DNA from: Saturnia japonica
Taxonomy: Eukaryota; Arthropoda; Insecta; Lepidoptera; Saturniidae
Direction of reading: 5' to 3'
Length of the DNA: 64,000 nt
NCBI GenBank assembly: GCA_033032175.1
Contig: CM065304.1
Location: 1,922,001 to 1,986,000, forward strand
Positions 1 to 11,995 of the stretch are shown here, one piece after another (position 1 is the first letter of the stretch; every line of letters begins with the position of its first letter). The position numbers and the translations under genes were made by a program. Below the pieces are notes generated by a model. The model worked only from the letters and a program-made list of their open reading frames with translations. It was not told where the DNA came from and ran no database searches.

Positions 1-175
1 GAGTTCCACTATCCATCTCCTGATCTCCAAGATACCAAATTATAGTTTTTTTTATCGGAACTACATATACATAAAGAGTTTCATTTCGATCCGACAATCA
101 AAAGTAGGTTAAAGTTGACTTCTCAGATTTGATTACATTGTTTGTTACAAGTGAAGTTAATAAAAGGCGTACTTA
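1..175 (+). repeat. interspersed repeat, unclassified (5' part cut by window edge)
   Basis: This stretch matches, with scattered substitutions, 17510-17690 and 20024-20204 inside the large duplication. Shared landmarks are the start TTCCACTATCCA, the block CTACATATACATA, and the end GAAGTTAATAAAA. It is therefore a dispersed element, not unique DNA. No coding frame is visible. The class (LINE tail, SINE or Helitron piece) cannot be decided from this window. Confidence 0.6.
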
Positions 176-3100
176 GGCACAAGCAATAGAGGAGCTGCAA
201 GCAAGGTGTTGATATTCACTCACTCGAAGAGAATCTTAAATTAAGAATAAATAATTTCAAACAACACTGCATTTGAAATCATTAAAATACTACCTACGAA
301 GTGTGTACACGAAGTTGCTACTACTACTACTTGGTATATAGAGAAGATAAAGGCGAAACAATAGAGATAAATACAATATACAAGTATCTCTGTGAACAGA
401 CAACCTCCCTGTAAACAATGTTATTGTTGGCAGCACTATTATAACGCGTGAAAGAGCTATGTGCCAATTGGCCATGCGAGAAGCAACTGATAGTTATTAA
501 TTTCAAATATATAATAATTTCATTTTTCTACCTAGTTTTTGCTCAAATAACTTTTCGTATCTTCACGCAGTTCAAATTATCCTTTTTGTTATGGCTCGGG
601 TAATCAATTATCACCATACTAAATTTCATCATAATCCTTTCGGTAGTTTTTACGTGATATGTGCACAGATGTGCATACATTATGTACAGGCAGACAGAAG
701 GAAAGTTCAAAAATTGGTTTGTGTGTGTGTCTATATCGTTTAATATTTACACCTCAATAAAGGGAAAACTTAAAACTTAGGATTAACTGTTTTTTTTTTA
801 AATCATTTATGTTATGAATAGTTAAAATTTCATATTTTATAAAATTAAATTATGAAGAGTAATCTTGTTTTTCACATCTATTGGTAATCCAAGAACGATT
901 TTGAGTCCTTTAGTTTTCATCTTACATTGCTCGTTTGCATGCATGTTCCAAATAAAGGGTAATGTAATTTTTTTTCAATTAATTGAACACGTCTTATATA
1001 AAGAAACAGTTGGTTACATGTCTGTGTCGGTGACGCGAGGTGATAGGAATTCATGACATTTACCCCATACAAAAATCATAGAACCTGCCTATAGAAATTT
1101 TCCGTTCAAAAATATATATTGACAGAAAAGCCTTCGTTACAATTTTATTAAATCTCTCGGTGGTCACCGTTGTGTTTGACTGACTGGCAATTTTTTTTTT
1201 CAATGTCACATTCATAATCAGTGTCTTTTTAATACATGTCTATCATGAAACTTAGTAAAAAAATATACGTGTGAAATCAGAAGTACATATTTATTAATAT
1301 AGATTTCAAAATTATAGCACCTATAAAGTTATCTTCACATAACTGACAAGGATATTGAAGCAGTGTGTTTGTTGAGGTACTAAATTGAAACAAAAACCTT
1401 GCGATCCTATAGAGACATGAATATTATAATCGGGAGCTAGCTTAGCATAATATGCCTTTAAAGCGAAATGTGGAATAAATCAAACAAACACCTTCAAGTC
1501 GGACGCGAAACATAAAGTGGGGAATATTTATTGTCTAGCCTTTAAAGTGTTTTCACCATTTCAATATTATTTTAAATATACGTTACATTTCTACATAAAA
1601 TTATCAAAATACATTTTAGATTTGAAAACAAACTTATTTTTATTTAGTATGCGTTTTTTTAAGTTGAGATCTATGGACTATAAAACGTATTACAAAATAA
1701 TAGACATTGTTTGTAATACCTTTACATATTAAAATGAAGTGAGTTGATTATAGTAAAGATTTAAGAAAATTAAAATTAAATTACAATTAGTGGACGCAAT
1801 TCAACTCGTCGTTGGAAGGAAATGTACCGAGAAGGGTGTTCGCATTGCGTCGTTGTATAGTAATGCTTATTCGTTGAAGGTATTGGCCAGGCCTCTGATT
1901 CTATGTTTTCGAGTGCTAACTGCTACGTGCCGTCGTCGGACCCTACAGTACCAAAGTTTCGATTTCAAACCTACCGGCCTTATAAGCCCCTACCAAGGGC
2001 CGTATCGCCCCCACAGAGACAATTGTTACCTCAGCATTAAAATGTTATACCCGTAGGTAGTAAAATGCCGTTATCTTTCGTGAAAATAATTTATTCGCGA
2101 AATATGTGTCGCGATACAGCTCGCTAATATAATCAAGTGAGATGATTGCGAAATCACTAAAAAGTAGGAACTTGAAATTTGAACTCATGAGTCATCGTTT
2201 TTAAAAGAAGGGTAACAATAATGTAAAATTTATAAACGAAAATACTTCGTCATGCAAGACGGGAAGGCGTAAAGAGGCGGTATAATTAAATACCTAAACA
2301 AACAAATGAAAATTTTCATGATCAATGAGACATGAATGAAGTAAGTTTACGTTACTTTTATGACAAGCAATAAAGGTTTAAAACGAACTAAAGCTACCGA
2401 CTTAAACAAGCCAGAAAAATATTTTTTAATCGTAGCACGACAAGGGCAAGAGTACGAGGAATCTACAATACATCATCAGTCATCATTGACATGCCTACCT
2501 GCTCAAATGCTTCTTTACGTTATGTTTGAAGGGCTAAAAAGTTAGCTGTGAGACAGCTCTATAGCTTCACATAATATATTGAAAAGTAGTACCCATGTAA
2601 GTAAAAACATTTTTATTATAGTCGTACAAGTTCGTGCACGACCGTCCTATGTTTCCCACAGATGTTGGCGGGGACGAAGTACAATTGACGACAACGGGGG
2701 CGGACAATATCGCAGGGAAGAGAAACGCGTGCAATTGCGTGACACAGGCGCGCAAGTCACAGTATTACTCAGTATAGTCATACTTCATACAAACGGCCAA
2801 AACGAAATTTAGGTAAACTTCAGTACATAATAGTTGCATTTATCCAATTTATAACAAATGACGAAATATTATATTACTTACTTTCTAGAATTTAAAACTG
2901 TTTTTGATTTATTAAACTTTAGGCAAAAAATATATATTTTTATTTAAAAAAATTTACATTCTCATAAAATAACCTTTCTAAACACTTTTTGAAGTAGAAA
3001 TAATTTAAATTAAAACTTACAAAATTTCTAGTAGGTAGATATTATATTTTGGCGAAAAGATTATAATGACATTTTAATTTAGCATTATCAAATACGTAAG

Positions 3101-4319
3101 TAGGTTAATCCAAGAATTACGGTCAGAGTGTAGCCCTAGTGTGTGTTTATCTACCGAGCGACTTTAGGTAATTATTTAAAGAATACTGCCGAGACAACGT
3201 ACTGTTTTCTTTAGTGTACTAGTAGTGACGCCTCGTCCCGGCCAACGTCTCTCACATGGGACGGTCGCGTACGAACTTGTTCGACTGTAGTTACATATTT
3301 AACGGTTGAACAATTTTTTATTAGTTGTTTTCTGCAGACAGCTCGTATTCTGTATTAAATATCCAATATTATCTTAAATGATATAAGAACTATTTACTTT
3401 AATGTTAAGTAATTAATTTCATTGCCATATTAATTATACTCTATAGGATTTTACGGGGATGGAACTTTTATGATAGGTAATATGTTGAATCGTTTTATAA
3501 TAAATTGTGTAAAGAAAGTGAATTTTGGCCACATTTTCTCATCCGTAGAAGATCTGCCCTGGAAAAAGATAAATAAATTCAGTCTCGTTGCTTTATTATT
3601 AATGTGTTTTAATTATTTTGCGAGCGACTTTATGACGACATCCCGTTTCGGGAGTGGACACACAAATCATGGGATAGCGATTTATTGTGAAGTTTTTTTT
3701 TTATATTTAAAAGTCAAATACAATACCACGACATGTAACAAGAATATGTTACCTTATTATCTTGTCATTAATTAAAATGTTTTACGCTCATATAATTAGG
3801 CACAGTAGATTCTAAAGAATAGAATTTAACGTTTTTTTATATCCACCTCCTACACTTGGTTGTTTATGAGATTTCACTACTTTATATATAGACAAACTAT
3901 TTCAATCGAGACATGACCCGTTTTTTACAGCATGTTTTTCTTAGTATGTATGTTTCTTGATGTTAATATTTTACTTAACAAATTCAAAAAGTTTATTCTT
4001 TATTATTCGACGCCGTTAATATGGTCTAATAAGACTAATAACACTTGATAATTGGTAACTGCCCTTGAATACAATTCTATATACGGTCCACAGTTGTTTA
4101 TAATACTTTTATGGCTTTAATTTTAAGAATGGGTCTTATTTCAATGTCCTTGATTAACATGAGGACAATGAAAAATAACAATTAAAAGTATAGTTTCGCA
4201 ATGTCTTTTAGTTTGCCGTAAGTTGTGAGAAAACGACTCCTTCCTATGACACCGGGCCCATCAAGCTCAAGATGAGTTTTATGTAGGCCACTGTCACAGA
4301 CACTGAAAATAGCGATTGA
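176..4319. other. AT-rich non-coding DNA, no gene recognised
   Basis: Long AT-rich stretch with many stop codons in all frames. Three less AT-rich patches stand out: 1790-2056 (an 88-codon open frame without recognisable similarity), 2640-2760 (an 'ag' preceded by pyrimidines near 2662, but no convincing frame) and 3190-3290. A short LINE-tail-like phrase (TCTCGGTGGTCACCG) lies at about 1155. The 101-codon frame at 3470-3775 has low-complexity AT-driven composition and no recognisable domain. I see no splice-flanked exon that I would defend. Confidence 0.5.
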
Positions 4320-4935
4320 TTGTCGACATGGTGGACGACGTTATTATTTGTTTGCACTACACCAACGTATCTTTTTTCTATACTAACTCGGCAAAATGAG
4401 TGTACAACACCTTATGACAAGTATATATTCACTTATCAGTTATTTACAGTTCATCTGGATACCATCTTGGGCAATTTGACTCGGTGCAAAGACAAGCTGT
4501 GAGAATCGTTAACGATCCTTGTCTCCTTGTTGGAGAGTCCTTGCCTCATTGTGCGTGTTCTACCGTTTGTATAATGGGTTATGTTCCAAGGAATTGTTCG
4601 ACATGATGCCAACGACTACTTTCCACCATCGCACCACTCGTCATAGGCAGGAAGTTCATCCATACTCTTTGAAGGCGGACAGTCGGAACGCCCCGGTAGC
4701 GGAATGAGTTCCCTGTTTTTCCTGTGGACTACAGTATGGGGTTCTTGAAAAACGGTGTGAATAGGTTTTTAAAGTGTCGGCAACGCGCTTGTGATGCTTC
4801 CGGTGTTGCAAGCGTCCATAGACTCTGGTGACCATTTACCAACAGGCGGACCGTATTCTTGTTTGCCACCATCGCGATATAAAATAAAAAACAAACAAGC
4901 AACGGAGGCTGACAGTGATACAAATTTCATCAGCA
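4320..4935 (+). pseudogene. non-LTR retrotransposon (LINE), 3' end of reverse transcriptase ORF plus 3' UTR, broken
   Basis: The C-terminal tail of a Jockey/CR1-type LINE polyprotein can be read in two frames. The frame from about 4469 reads GQFDSVQRQAVRIVNDPC. After a frameshift, the frame from about 4540 reads LASLCVFYRLYNGLCSKELF followed by FHHRTTRH. These are the characteristic post-RT residues of lepidopteran LINEs. The DNA from about 4770 to 4890 is the usual 3' UTR: a CAACGCGCTTGTGATGC block, a GTCCATAGAC block, then GTTTGCCACC and an A-rich end. There is no palm domain or endonuclease, so it is a 5'-truncated dead copy. Clade assignment is from memory and could be off by one family. 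Confidence 0.8.
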
Positions 4936-5339
4936 GTCGTAGGAAATAGGGAACACGATTTATAACAAAAAAAAACATAAATCGCACTTTTTCTTTCATT
5001 TTATATCGCTTGTCTCAAGCACTGAATCCTTACTGTAACTCGAGCGTAAAGCATAAAACAATCTAAGTATATAATGGTGTAATTGTCCTCTCTCCGCTGA
5101 GAGTCCTCAACCCGTGACCTCTGCTTATCACATCGACTGATAAAAATATATTATATGAATTGCAATATAGTGACATTGTAACCTAATGACTGAAATATAA
5201 GAATTTTAATTTGAGTTTACTTGTTTGTAACGTTTTTATTACATTACAATCCAAGAATAGCCGAATCTCTTTGGAAATTTATCTCTACTTACAGCAGACT
5301 TATGAAATACCTACATTTAATAGAAGATCCCAGCTAAAT

Positions 5340-5478
5340 TACTCTGTTGTGCTCCTTGGTGAAGGGAGGTCAAGATCATAAAAGGGCTGGTGTTGCAAAA
5401 GTCCATAGGCTACGGTAACCGCTTACCATCAGGCGGGTAGTAAGGCATGTTTTCGACATTAGTTGTATAAAAAAACAT
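5340..5478 (+). mobile_element. LINE 3'-UTR tail fragment
   Basis: This short piece carries the same tail as 4770-4890: GGTGTTGCAAAAGTCCATAG, then GGTAACCGCTTACCATCAGG, ending in a run of A. No coding part remains. It represents a second, heavily 5'-truncated insertion of the same or a closely related LINE, in the same orientation. Confidence 0.7.
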
Positions 5479-7059
5479 GGTACCCTATCTAAAGTACGTC
5501 TGCAAATACCATAACATAACTCGTAATGTGAGTGAATAAACGCTACCGTAGGCTGATCTTAGTTCCATATCACGGATTTTTCACAAAGTATGTACGGTAT
5601 ATATTACAATCGTGATACACCTATGTAACCCGTATCCAACATTCTTTACAATCCTCTTACAATCACGTTACGTCCATATTTAAATAAAAGAATATCTGAT
5701 ATTTTTTATTCTCTCTTTGAATAACATGAAATTGGTTTTTACAATAATACGTTGTACGTTTCTGCTCCATTTATTTATTAGTATTGTATTTATTCTATTA
5801 CAAGAACGTAATATATGGTTTTACTAAATCCGTTTAATAATGTGTCGTATTGGTTACAGAATAGAATCCAATATTATGGTTTCTTATTTTGAAAGAATCC
5901 TTGAACAGGTTTTGGTTAATACCGTTTTGTTTGAATTAACACATCTCCCTTTGTAGAGCGTAATGGACTCCACAGTTAGATCGACTAGTCAAAAGAGAAA
6001 GAGCATAGTATACACTTACATACGAGACTATTTTCGTGTGTGCTATCAACTTGTATCAGGCTAGGTAAGGTTTTAAGGTTTAAACAAAGGTTTTAAGATG
6101 TAATGTAATGTTTAGTAGACGCATTTAAACTGTAGTGTATTGTTTAGTAGACACGTTTGAAATTGTGGTTACGTATACTGTAACTAAATATTAATCGTAT
6201 AACAAAAAAAAACGTGTGCGTTACGGGACGCTCGACAGAAGTGATAACTTAAACTAATCTAAGTTGAGCTATTTAATATTGAAATTGTTTAACTTGAGAA
6301 AAGCTTAGGTTATTACTTAAACTTTATGTATATTAATATGATAATGTGAGGCAAGGTTATTTATTAATAAAATCTGTTATTTAAAATATATTTTATCCTT
6401 AGTTACAATTTTTGAATATATACATTAGAACACTGAATAGAGAAGGGAAAGCCAGACAGAGTGGCGCTGTAACGCGTTACGTTACGAAGCAATTTACCCT
6501 CCCATAAGATGTTATCACTTCAAAAAAATTAACATAATAATATTCTCTTTACACAACTACGACTAGTAATACACACGTCACTAAACACATTTAAGTGACT
6601 CCTTATGATATAAAAATACAAATTATTTATAAAACTTATGAAAATATAAGAACAAAGGTATCATAAAGGTCATCAGCGTGGTAAACACTTTTACCACATT
6701 TCTCACTCGTATCTATTATAAGCTAATTGCACTATTTTCATGTTACTCAATTGATTTTGACAGACAACAAACAATAACATCCAACTATGCACGTTTCATT
6801 ATGTATACTACATGCATAAGTTTATAAGTCATAGCGCTTTTTGGGTTAAAAGACTCGTCAAAATGTGAAACGGAACGCAGAGAATGCTTTACCGACTCGC
6901 TAACTGAATCAGTGCACTGTATGTCTCGTGCAAGATGATCATAAATGAGTTTATGATAAGTCCATCTAGAGGCTAACTATAATTAACTAATTTTGTTTAG
7001 TAGTGAGTTAAATGAAATGTTGCGCAAGTGGCCCTAAGTCTATAATACACTAAATCTAT
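5479..7059. other. AT-rich non-coding DNA with a degraded interspersed repeat
   Basis: No gene seen. Within it, about 6205-6530 looks like an old interspersed repeat. It has a GTTACGGGACGCTCGACAGAAGTG block at the left, and at the right a block ending TTACCCTCCCATAAGATG that resembles one at 62195-62225 (TTACCCTCACAAAAGATG). The CGACAGAAGTG phrase recurs near 29975. The rest is featureless AT-rich sequence. Confidence 0.4.
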
Positions 7060-7475
7060 TATTATACTAAATATATTTTTCTCCAACATGCATGAAAATA
7101 TTGTCATTATTTTGGAAAAAAGAATACGCAAAGTATTGAATTTACGGACATGCCAAGAATGATAAAAGAGATCCAATCAAAGAGTATTTAATAACCCCAG
7201 TACGCAGTTTCAAACAATATTCCTGGAGCGTTGTAATTTTCCAAATTCAAATATGCTCCTCCAATGGATATGATTTTCTTAGTCCGTAAATTATATACTT
7301 CGCGTGATCTTTTTTCGAAAATAATGATAATATTTTCATGCATGTTTGAGAAAAGCTCTATAAGTATATGCCTCGGCGGAAATGGCAATTGCCTGTCTTG
7401 TATTAGTGAAGTCCTCGCCTTCAAACTCGTACTCGACCTGCAATTGCCTATTTCACGGCCTTTGCAATAATGTAC
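7060..7475 (+). mobile_element. MITE-like element with long terminal inverted repeats, copy 1
   Basis: The left arm (about 7063-7150) and right arm (about 7281-7370) are inverted copies of each other. Both carry CATGCATGAAAATATT, then a GAAAAAAG block and TTTACGGAC. The transcript or single strand would fold into a long hairpin with a loop of about 130 bases. The inverse complement of the whole element, including its right extension (GGAAATGGCAATTGCC, then TTTCACGGC and TTGCAATAATGTACTA), is found at 44851-45225. Open frames of 68 to 101 codons here are by-products of the hairpin and do not resemble a transposase. A 55-bp insert with flanking direct repeats lies at 7395-7449. Confidence 0.75.
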
Positions 7476-7569
7476 TAATATACAATCCATCAAGAAATCG
7501 GTTGAATGATATTCAAGGTCTTACATTAATATAGCTCTTAAAGATAAGATAGCAGAAAGTGGGTAGAAG

Positions 7570-7995
7570 AAGCTACGTAACGTCTTCTTGTCCAAGATAT
7601 CGTAGTATCTTAATACAAAAGTCTTTGACCTGTGTGTGTTGCCAGTGATGTTCAAGATCATCCAAAGGGCAATGGAAAGGGCTATCTATGCTCGAAGTTA
7701 CTTCACGTGATAGGATCAGAAATGATGAGATCCGCAGAAAAAGCAATAACTCCAACATAGACCTAAGTATTAGTAAACTTAATTGGCAGTGAGCGGAGTG
7801 CACATTACTCGTAGATCAGATGGTCGATGGTGCTGAGAGTTCTCGAATGGTAGCCGCGTACCTGAAGACGTAGTGTGGACTGACGACTTGGTGATGGTTG
7901 TAGGAGCCAGTTGAATGCAAGTAGGAAAGGAGCGGTCATTATAGCGAGCTTTCTGGAAGACATATGTTTAACAATGGACGTATTTCGGCTCAATG
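7570..7995 (+). pseudogene. RTE-type LINE, C-terminal end of the ORF, decayed
   Basis: Frames on the + strand show the hallmarks of the RTE C-terminus in order. KVFDLCVLPVM lies near 7617. IIQRAMERA follows near 7658. RDRIRNDEIRRKS lies near 7708, then KLNWQ. A degenerate RRSDGRW and a WTDDLV-like stretch come after, at about 7800-7900. Several stops and frameshifts break the frame, and a short deletion follows the LPVM motif. The element is 5' truncated: no RT palm or endonuclease is visible. It abuts another repeat at 7996. Confidence 0.8.
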
Positions 7996-8112
7996 TATGT
8001 ATGGCTTTCTGCACTCTATCTCTATGAAACTTCAACTGTGCCAAATCTCACTCCTCCGTGCACGCAATATGCCTAAAAAGGGGTGCAAAGTTTTTTTCAC
8101 GTATGAATATTT
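7996..8112 (+). repeat. family A interspersed repeat, right-end fragment
   Basis: Begins with GGCTTTCTGCACTC and contains GTGCCAAATCTCAC, CCGTGCACGCAATA and a TAAAAAGGGGTGCAAAG block before CACGTATGAATATT. The same right end is seen at 9660-9998, 32455-32825 and 35517-35862, and inverted in the large duplication. Only the right-hand third is present because it joins the RTE remnant directly. Confidence 0.7.
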
Positions 8113-9659
8113 TATAGCTTACGACGAAAATGGTAGACAGTAGACATAAAAAATACATTGGTAAATAGATACAGGCTTCAGAAATTTATACTTACTATAA
8201 TTACTGTCTAACATCGAGCAGAGACAGATCCAGGATTGTCAACTATATAACTTTGATTCACCGCGTAGGTATGCTCGTTAATAGAACACGAAACAGGGTA
8301 AGCGCTCACATTGAAATTAATTAAAAACCGATACGGCGGTTACCCGTTTAAGGAGGATTACTGTGAGCGAACCACTGAATGATCTTATTTGTTTTGCTCT
8401 CCCCTCTCCTTGTTCCCGGTTTCTGGCAAGCGGTGTTACACATTTGCTTCGCTTTGTAACCTTATTCACGCCTTTAATACATACATCGATCGAGGAACCG
8501 GAAATGAATTATGTATTTATTATTGAATCATTTTTATCGTAATTAGTACTACTATTATTTAGTTAATACTTAGAAAGAAAAACAAAGAATGAATGATTTA
8601 TTTATAAAAAAGGTATTTGAGACTACAGTCAATTGAAAATATTTTACAACTACTTACACTAACAAAAATCAAATGCCAGTTGTTACAAAACAGCCCCAGC
8701 TCAGCATATTGCTGGTTATAAATAACCAGGCGTGATTTTCCGTTGGGACCGCTTGGTGACGTCACATGACGGAAACACTGACATAAAACACTAAAAAAGT
8801 AAAAGTAAAAATGTGAGGCATACGATATAAAAAACTTTCTCTAAATACTTAAATATAGTAACAATTTAAATAAAACATACAACAATAAGCCAAATATTGT
8901 CTAATCAAGCAGGAGTTTGTATTTAAACAACAAAAACCTAATATAATAATAAAATTAAAAGTATAGGAACACCAGAAGCAATACCACACAAGACAAGTAA
9001 GTTTTAAATTATAAAAGGAAATAAATAATTAAAGGCGAAACATTATAAAATCTAAAAGACTTAAATATGTTGCATTAATTTTAAATACCACTAGCGTTAT
9101 GTTTTTGATATTCTTGGTTTTTTAGTGTTCGCAAAGAAACCTTGTAAATGATAATCTAAAACCTTCCAATGTATGGCAGTGGAATTCTTTCAACCTGCAT
9201 TACGACTTATTACATAGAGGTAAATTGGTGCTTTTTGTTTACTGACGCGAAAAAGAAGTGGAGCTAAATTAAGTTTACGAAGATACTAAGTTTTAAGTGT
9301 GGAGTCACCCAAGCATTTTGGACTCGTTGTATGAGTTTTTATGTTCTTGATAGTAAACGTGAGCCAAGTACTAGGTCCATACAGTTTAACTTAGCTAAAA
9401 TAAGTGACTTCACAAGCTGGATGCGCAATTCTTCTTTAATGTATGGCCTCATTCTATACAATGCTTTCAGTTTATAAAAGCAATCTTAAAACTGACTTTC
9501 CCTACTTGCGATATGCATAAGATTGTATGACGTGCATAGTTACTGCTTAGTTGCGACTTGAAGTTATATAGCATATAAACTTCTTCAATAAACTGGATAT
9601 AAAATGAAAAAAAAAACTTTTCCAAAGATTAGCGCGTTTGAGAAACAAGCTCCTGATTG
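8113..9659. other. AT-rich non-coding DNA; small palindrome and a CRE-like octamer
   Basis: No gene or recognisable element. At 8712-8729 there is a perfect hairpin with 8-bp arms (CTGGTTAT/ATAACCAG) and a 2-bp loop. Some 28 bases on, at 8757-8764, lies the octamer TGACGTCA, the classical CRE/bZIP binding sequence. Both could be chance. The region 8400-8480 is less AT-rich, but no frame is convincing. Confidence 0.3.
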
Positions 9660-9998
9660 TTTTAATACTACTAGCGGTCGCCCAACGATTAAATTCCACC
9701 AGCGACTTTTTGAAATTTGCAATATGAACCTAAACAATGAATATTATATCATTTGCTGTCACTTTACATCGAGTGACATGTCAATATTTTGGGGGGCCTA
9801 AATTGAATGGCACCGGTCAGTTTAAAACACACAGTAATAATTAATTTAATATAATATATTAGTAACAGATATTATAGATAAATTTTAGCTTTCTGCACTC
9901 CATCGACATATAAACTTTAACCATGTCAAATATCACAGTTTTCCGTGCACGCAATACGCTTAAAAAGGGGTACAAAGTTTTTGCTTCACGTAATTAAT
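9660..9998 (+). repeat. family A interspersed repeat
   Basis: Starts near ACTAGCGGTCGCCC and carries CCAGCGACTTTTTGA, GCTGTCACTTTACATCGAGTGAC, a TAGTAACAGATATTATAG block and the right end CCGTGCACGCAATACGCT, finishing near CACGTAATTAATATA. Other copies lie at 7996, 17755, 20267, 32455, 35517 and 61629. The ACTAGC start, read on the other strand, gives the CTAG-T end typical of Helitrons, so a non-autonomous Helitron in minus orientation is the likeliest class. A SINE is not excluded. Confidence 0.7.
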
Positions 9999-10653
9999 AT
10001 AATGATATAGTATTATACAAATATTGTTCTTATGTGCATAATAGTCATGTAACATTTCACTAGATATCTTACTAATGGTAAATTGTATCAGTGCCTCATT
10101 AGCAACATGCATTGAAAGCGCTAGTTTAATATCGCGCGAACGTGTTATTAATATATTCACGCGGGCCCATGATGCATGACAATTAGCAGAATTTCAACGC
10201 ATTGATGGCAAATCTACGAGTGGGAAGGAGATAAAACAATAACATTGCAGCAACACACGTACCACGAACCAGACGTGATGTACTGTTTGGATTGATTTTA
10301 AGTTTATTATGTCCTTAAACTTATACCAATATAAGTTTATATGGAAATTAGAGGACTTTAAGACTATGTAACTGTAGTTTAATTAAGTGTATTAAGTACT
10401 TGAGAACAAAAAGTACGTACGTATATATATATATACATATAATTAATTACATATAAAGTTCTAGATTTCACGTTGTCTACAAACAAGCAGATCTATTACC
10501 GGGGGCGAAATAAGTTTGAAACCGTTGGTTTCAATATCAACAGAGCGGACTTCGTACATGAAATAAAATATTGTCTCTTTCATTTTACATTTTTAATTAA
10601 ATTCGGGATTATTTGGCTTTCAAAAGTGATTTAGGTTTTAAGGAATATTATTC
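9999..10653. other. AT-rich non-coding DNA
   Basis: Nothing recognisable. A short (TA)n-like microsatellite lies near 10420-10440. The 66-codon minus frame at 9960-10160 overlaps the family A repeat end and has no features of a protein. Confidence 0.4.
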
Positions 10654-11153
10654 TGTCACGTGGACTACAGAATGCCCGCGTGAATCTTCCTTTCCCGCTC
10701 CCGGCTATTTTAAAGACAAAAATGCTTATTGTGGGTTTTGCTTAGAAGATAGTCATTATACTTCGCAGACCTTTTTGTAGCTTTTTTAATGTCTACAATT
10801 ATTTGGTACATTAATTTGCTATATCTCTTATGGTTTACTCAGCGTAAGCTATTTAAGCGCCCGAATTGATTCACCATGGTCAGTTTTTTTTATTTGTGCG
10901 GAACCCTAATTCTTTTTCTAATATAAAAGTACCCTCAGTTACACCCTATAAAATTAGCCAACTACCAGTGAAAGTCCCGTCAAAATCAGCCCAACCGTTT
11001 CGGAGATTACCCGGAACAAACAGACAGACATAAAAAATTTAAAAATTGTTTTTTTTTTTCTTATAGGTGTCGTATATACTTTCATATGCGTTTAGTAAAA
11101 AGTAGTTATTTTGACATTACAAACAGACACTTCAATTTTATTAATTGTATAGA
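10654..11153 (-). mobile_element. Helitron-like non-autonomous element (family B), 3'-truncated
   Basis: Read on the minus strand it starts at 11153 with TCTATACAATTAATAAAATT, runs through the GTCTGTTTGTTCCGGGTAAT and CAAAATCGGTCCAACC-type blocks, and stops near ACGTGAC. The terminal GCACAGCTAG seen in full copies is missing. Full copies at 11996-12518, 26625-27144 and 43699-44215 define the family. No protein is encoded. Confidence 0.7.
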
Positions 11154-11553
11154 TTAGGAATATCAAAATACGAACCTTACGAACCTAATTAATATAATAT
11201 AACACCTCTAATTACGATCTGAGACTTGAGAGTGTCTCAGTACTCTCAGTGCTAGCTAGTACATTAAGTAGATACCAAAGTACCAATTTATATATAAAAT
11301 AAGTTGGTACGTTCCAAAAATTAATGTGTAAGTAGATGGCATGCTACTCGTCAACCCGTAGACAACTGTAGTACTCGTTGCGACTACATGCTTTTTAATA
11401 ACAACAATACCTTAAATCATTTATAATTAGCGCCATCTATTGACGTCGGTAGTAGTAGGTAGTAGTACTTATACAAGTGTACCTACATTATTGCCTTTTA
11501 CTTATTTATTAATTTAATGAATTATTATGTATGTACATGAATATGAATCATTA

Positions 11554-11850
11554 CTAGCTGTGCCCTACGGTTTCATCCGTGTTAATTTTATACAATAAAC
11601 ACCGCAACGCCAACGCACCTGTGTATTCTATCATAACTATAATGAGCTAAACTTAAATTTATAAAAGCGTTTCCAAATCGGTTAAGCCGTTTCTGAGATT
11701 AGCGAGCATCGACAAGAATTCTAACAATCATTGTTTTGGGTTCTATTTCCTTGATAAAGGCCCCCAATAATAGTTTTTCTCATATAATATCGTCTATGTA
11801 CAGACATCGATCAGTTACGTTTTTATTATATGTATTTTATTACAGTTTAT
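11554..11850 (+). repeat. interspersed repeat shared with 43085-43290
   Basis: It begins ACTAGCTGTGCCC, a frequent end of lepidopteran elements. From about 11660 it closely matches 43095-43290: CAAATCGGTTAAGCCGTT, AATCATTGTTTTG, AAAGGCCCCCAAT, GTACAGACATCGATCAGTTA. It is non-coding. The class is uncertain (Helitron-like or the tail of an RTE LINE). Confidence 0.6.
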
Positions 11851-11995
11851 TATACGGAATATGAGAGAGCAGCTGAACGGGATTCATTGTCATGTGAATT
11901 GTGAATACTCTCAACCCGTAAAGGATTTTTGACGATAACATATTTTCTCTCCGTGTGACTTCTAATTGGCATTGACAAGAAAATATCTCGTTACA

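Noticed and set aside
1790..2056. 88-codon plus ORF in a less AT-rich patch
   Set aside because: No recognisable similarity, and no acceptor/donor pair that would make it an exon. Left as unexplained DNA.
2579..2812. 77-codon plus ORF containing DTGAQVTVL, like a retroviral-type protease site
   Set aside because: The upstream residues do not fit a protease, no gag or RT sequence is nearby, and the motif is short enough to occur by chance.
3470..3775. 101-codon plus ORF
   Set aside because: AT-driven composition, no recognisable motif, no splice or promoter context.
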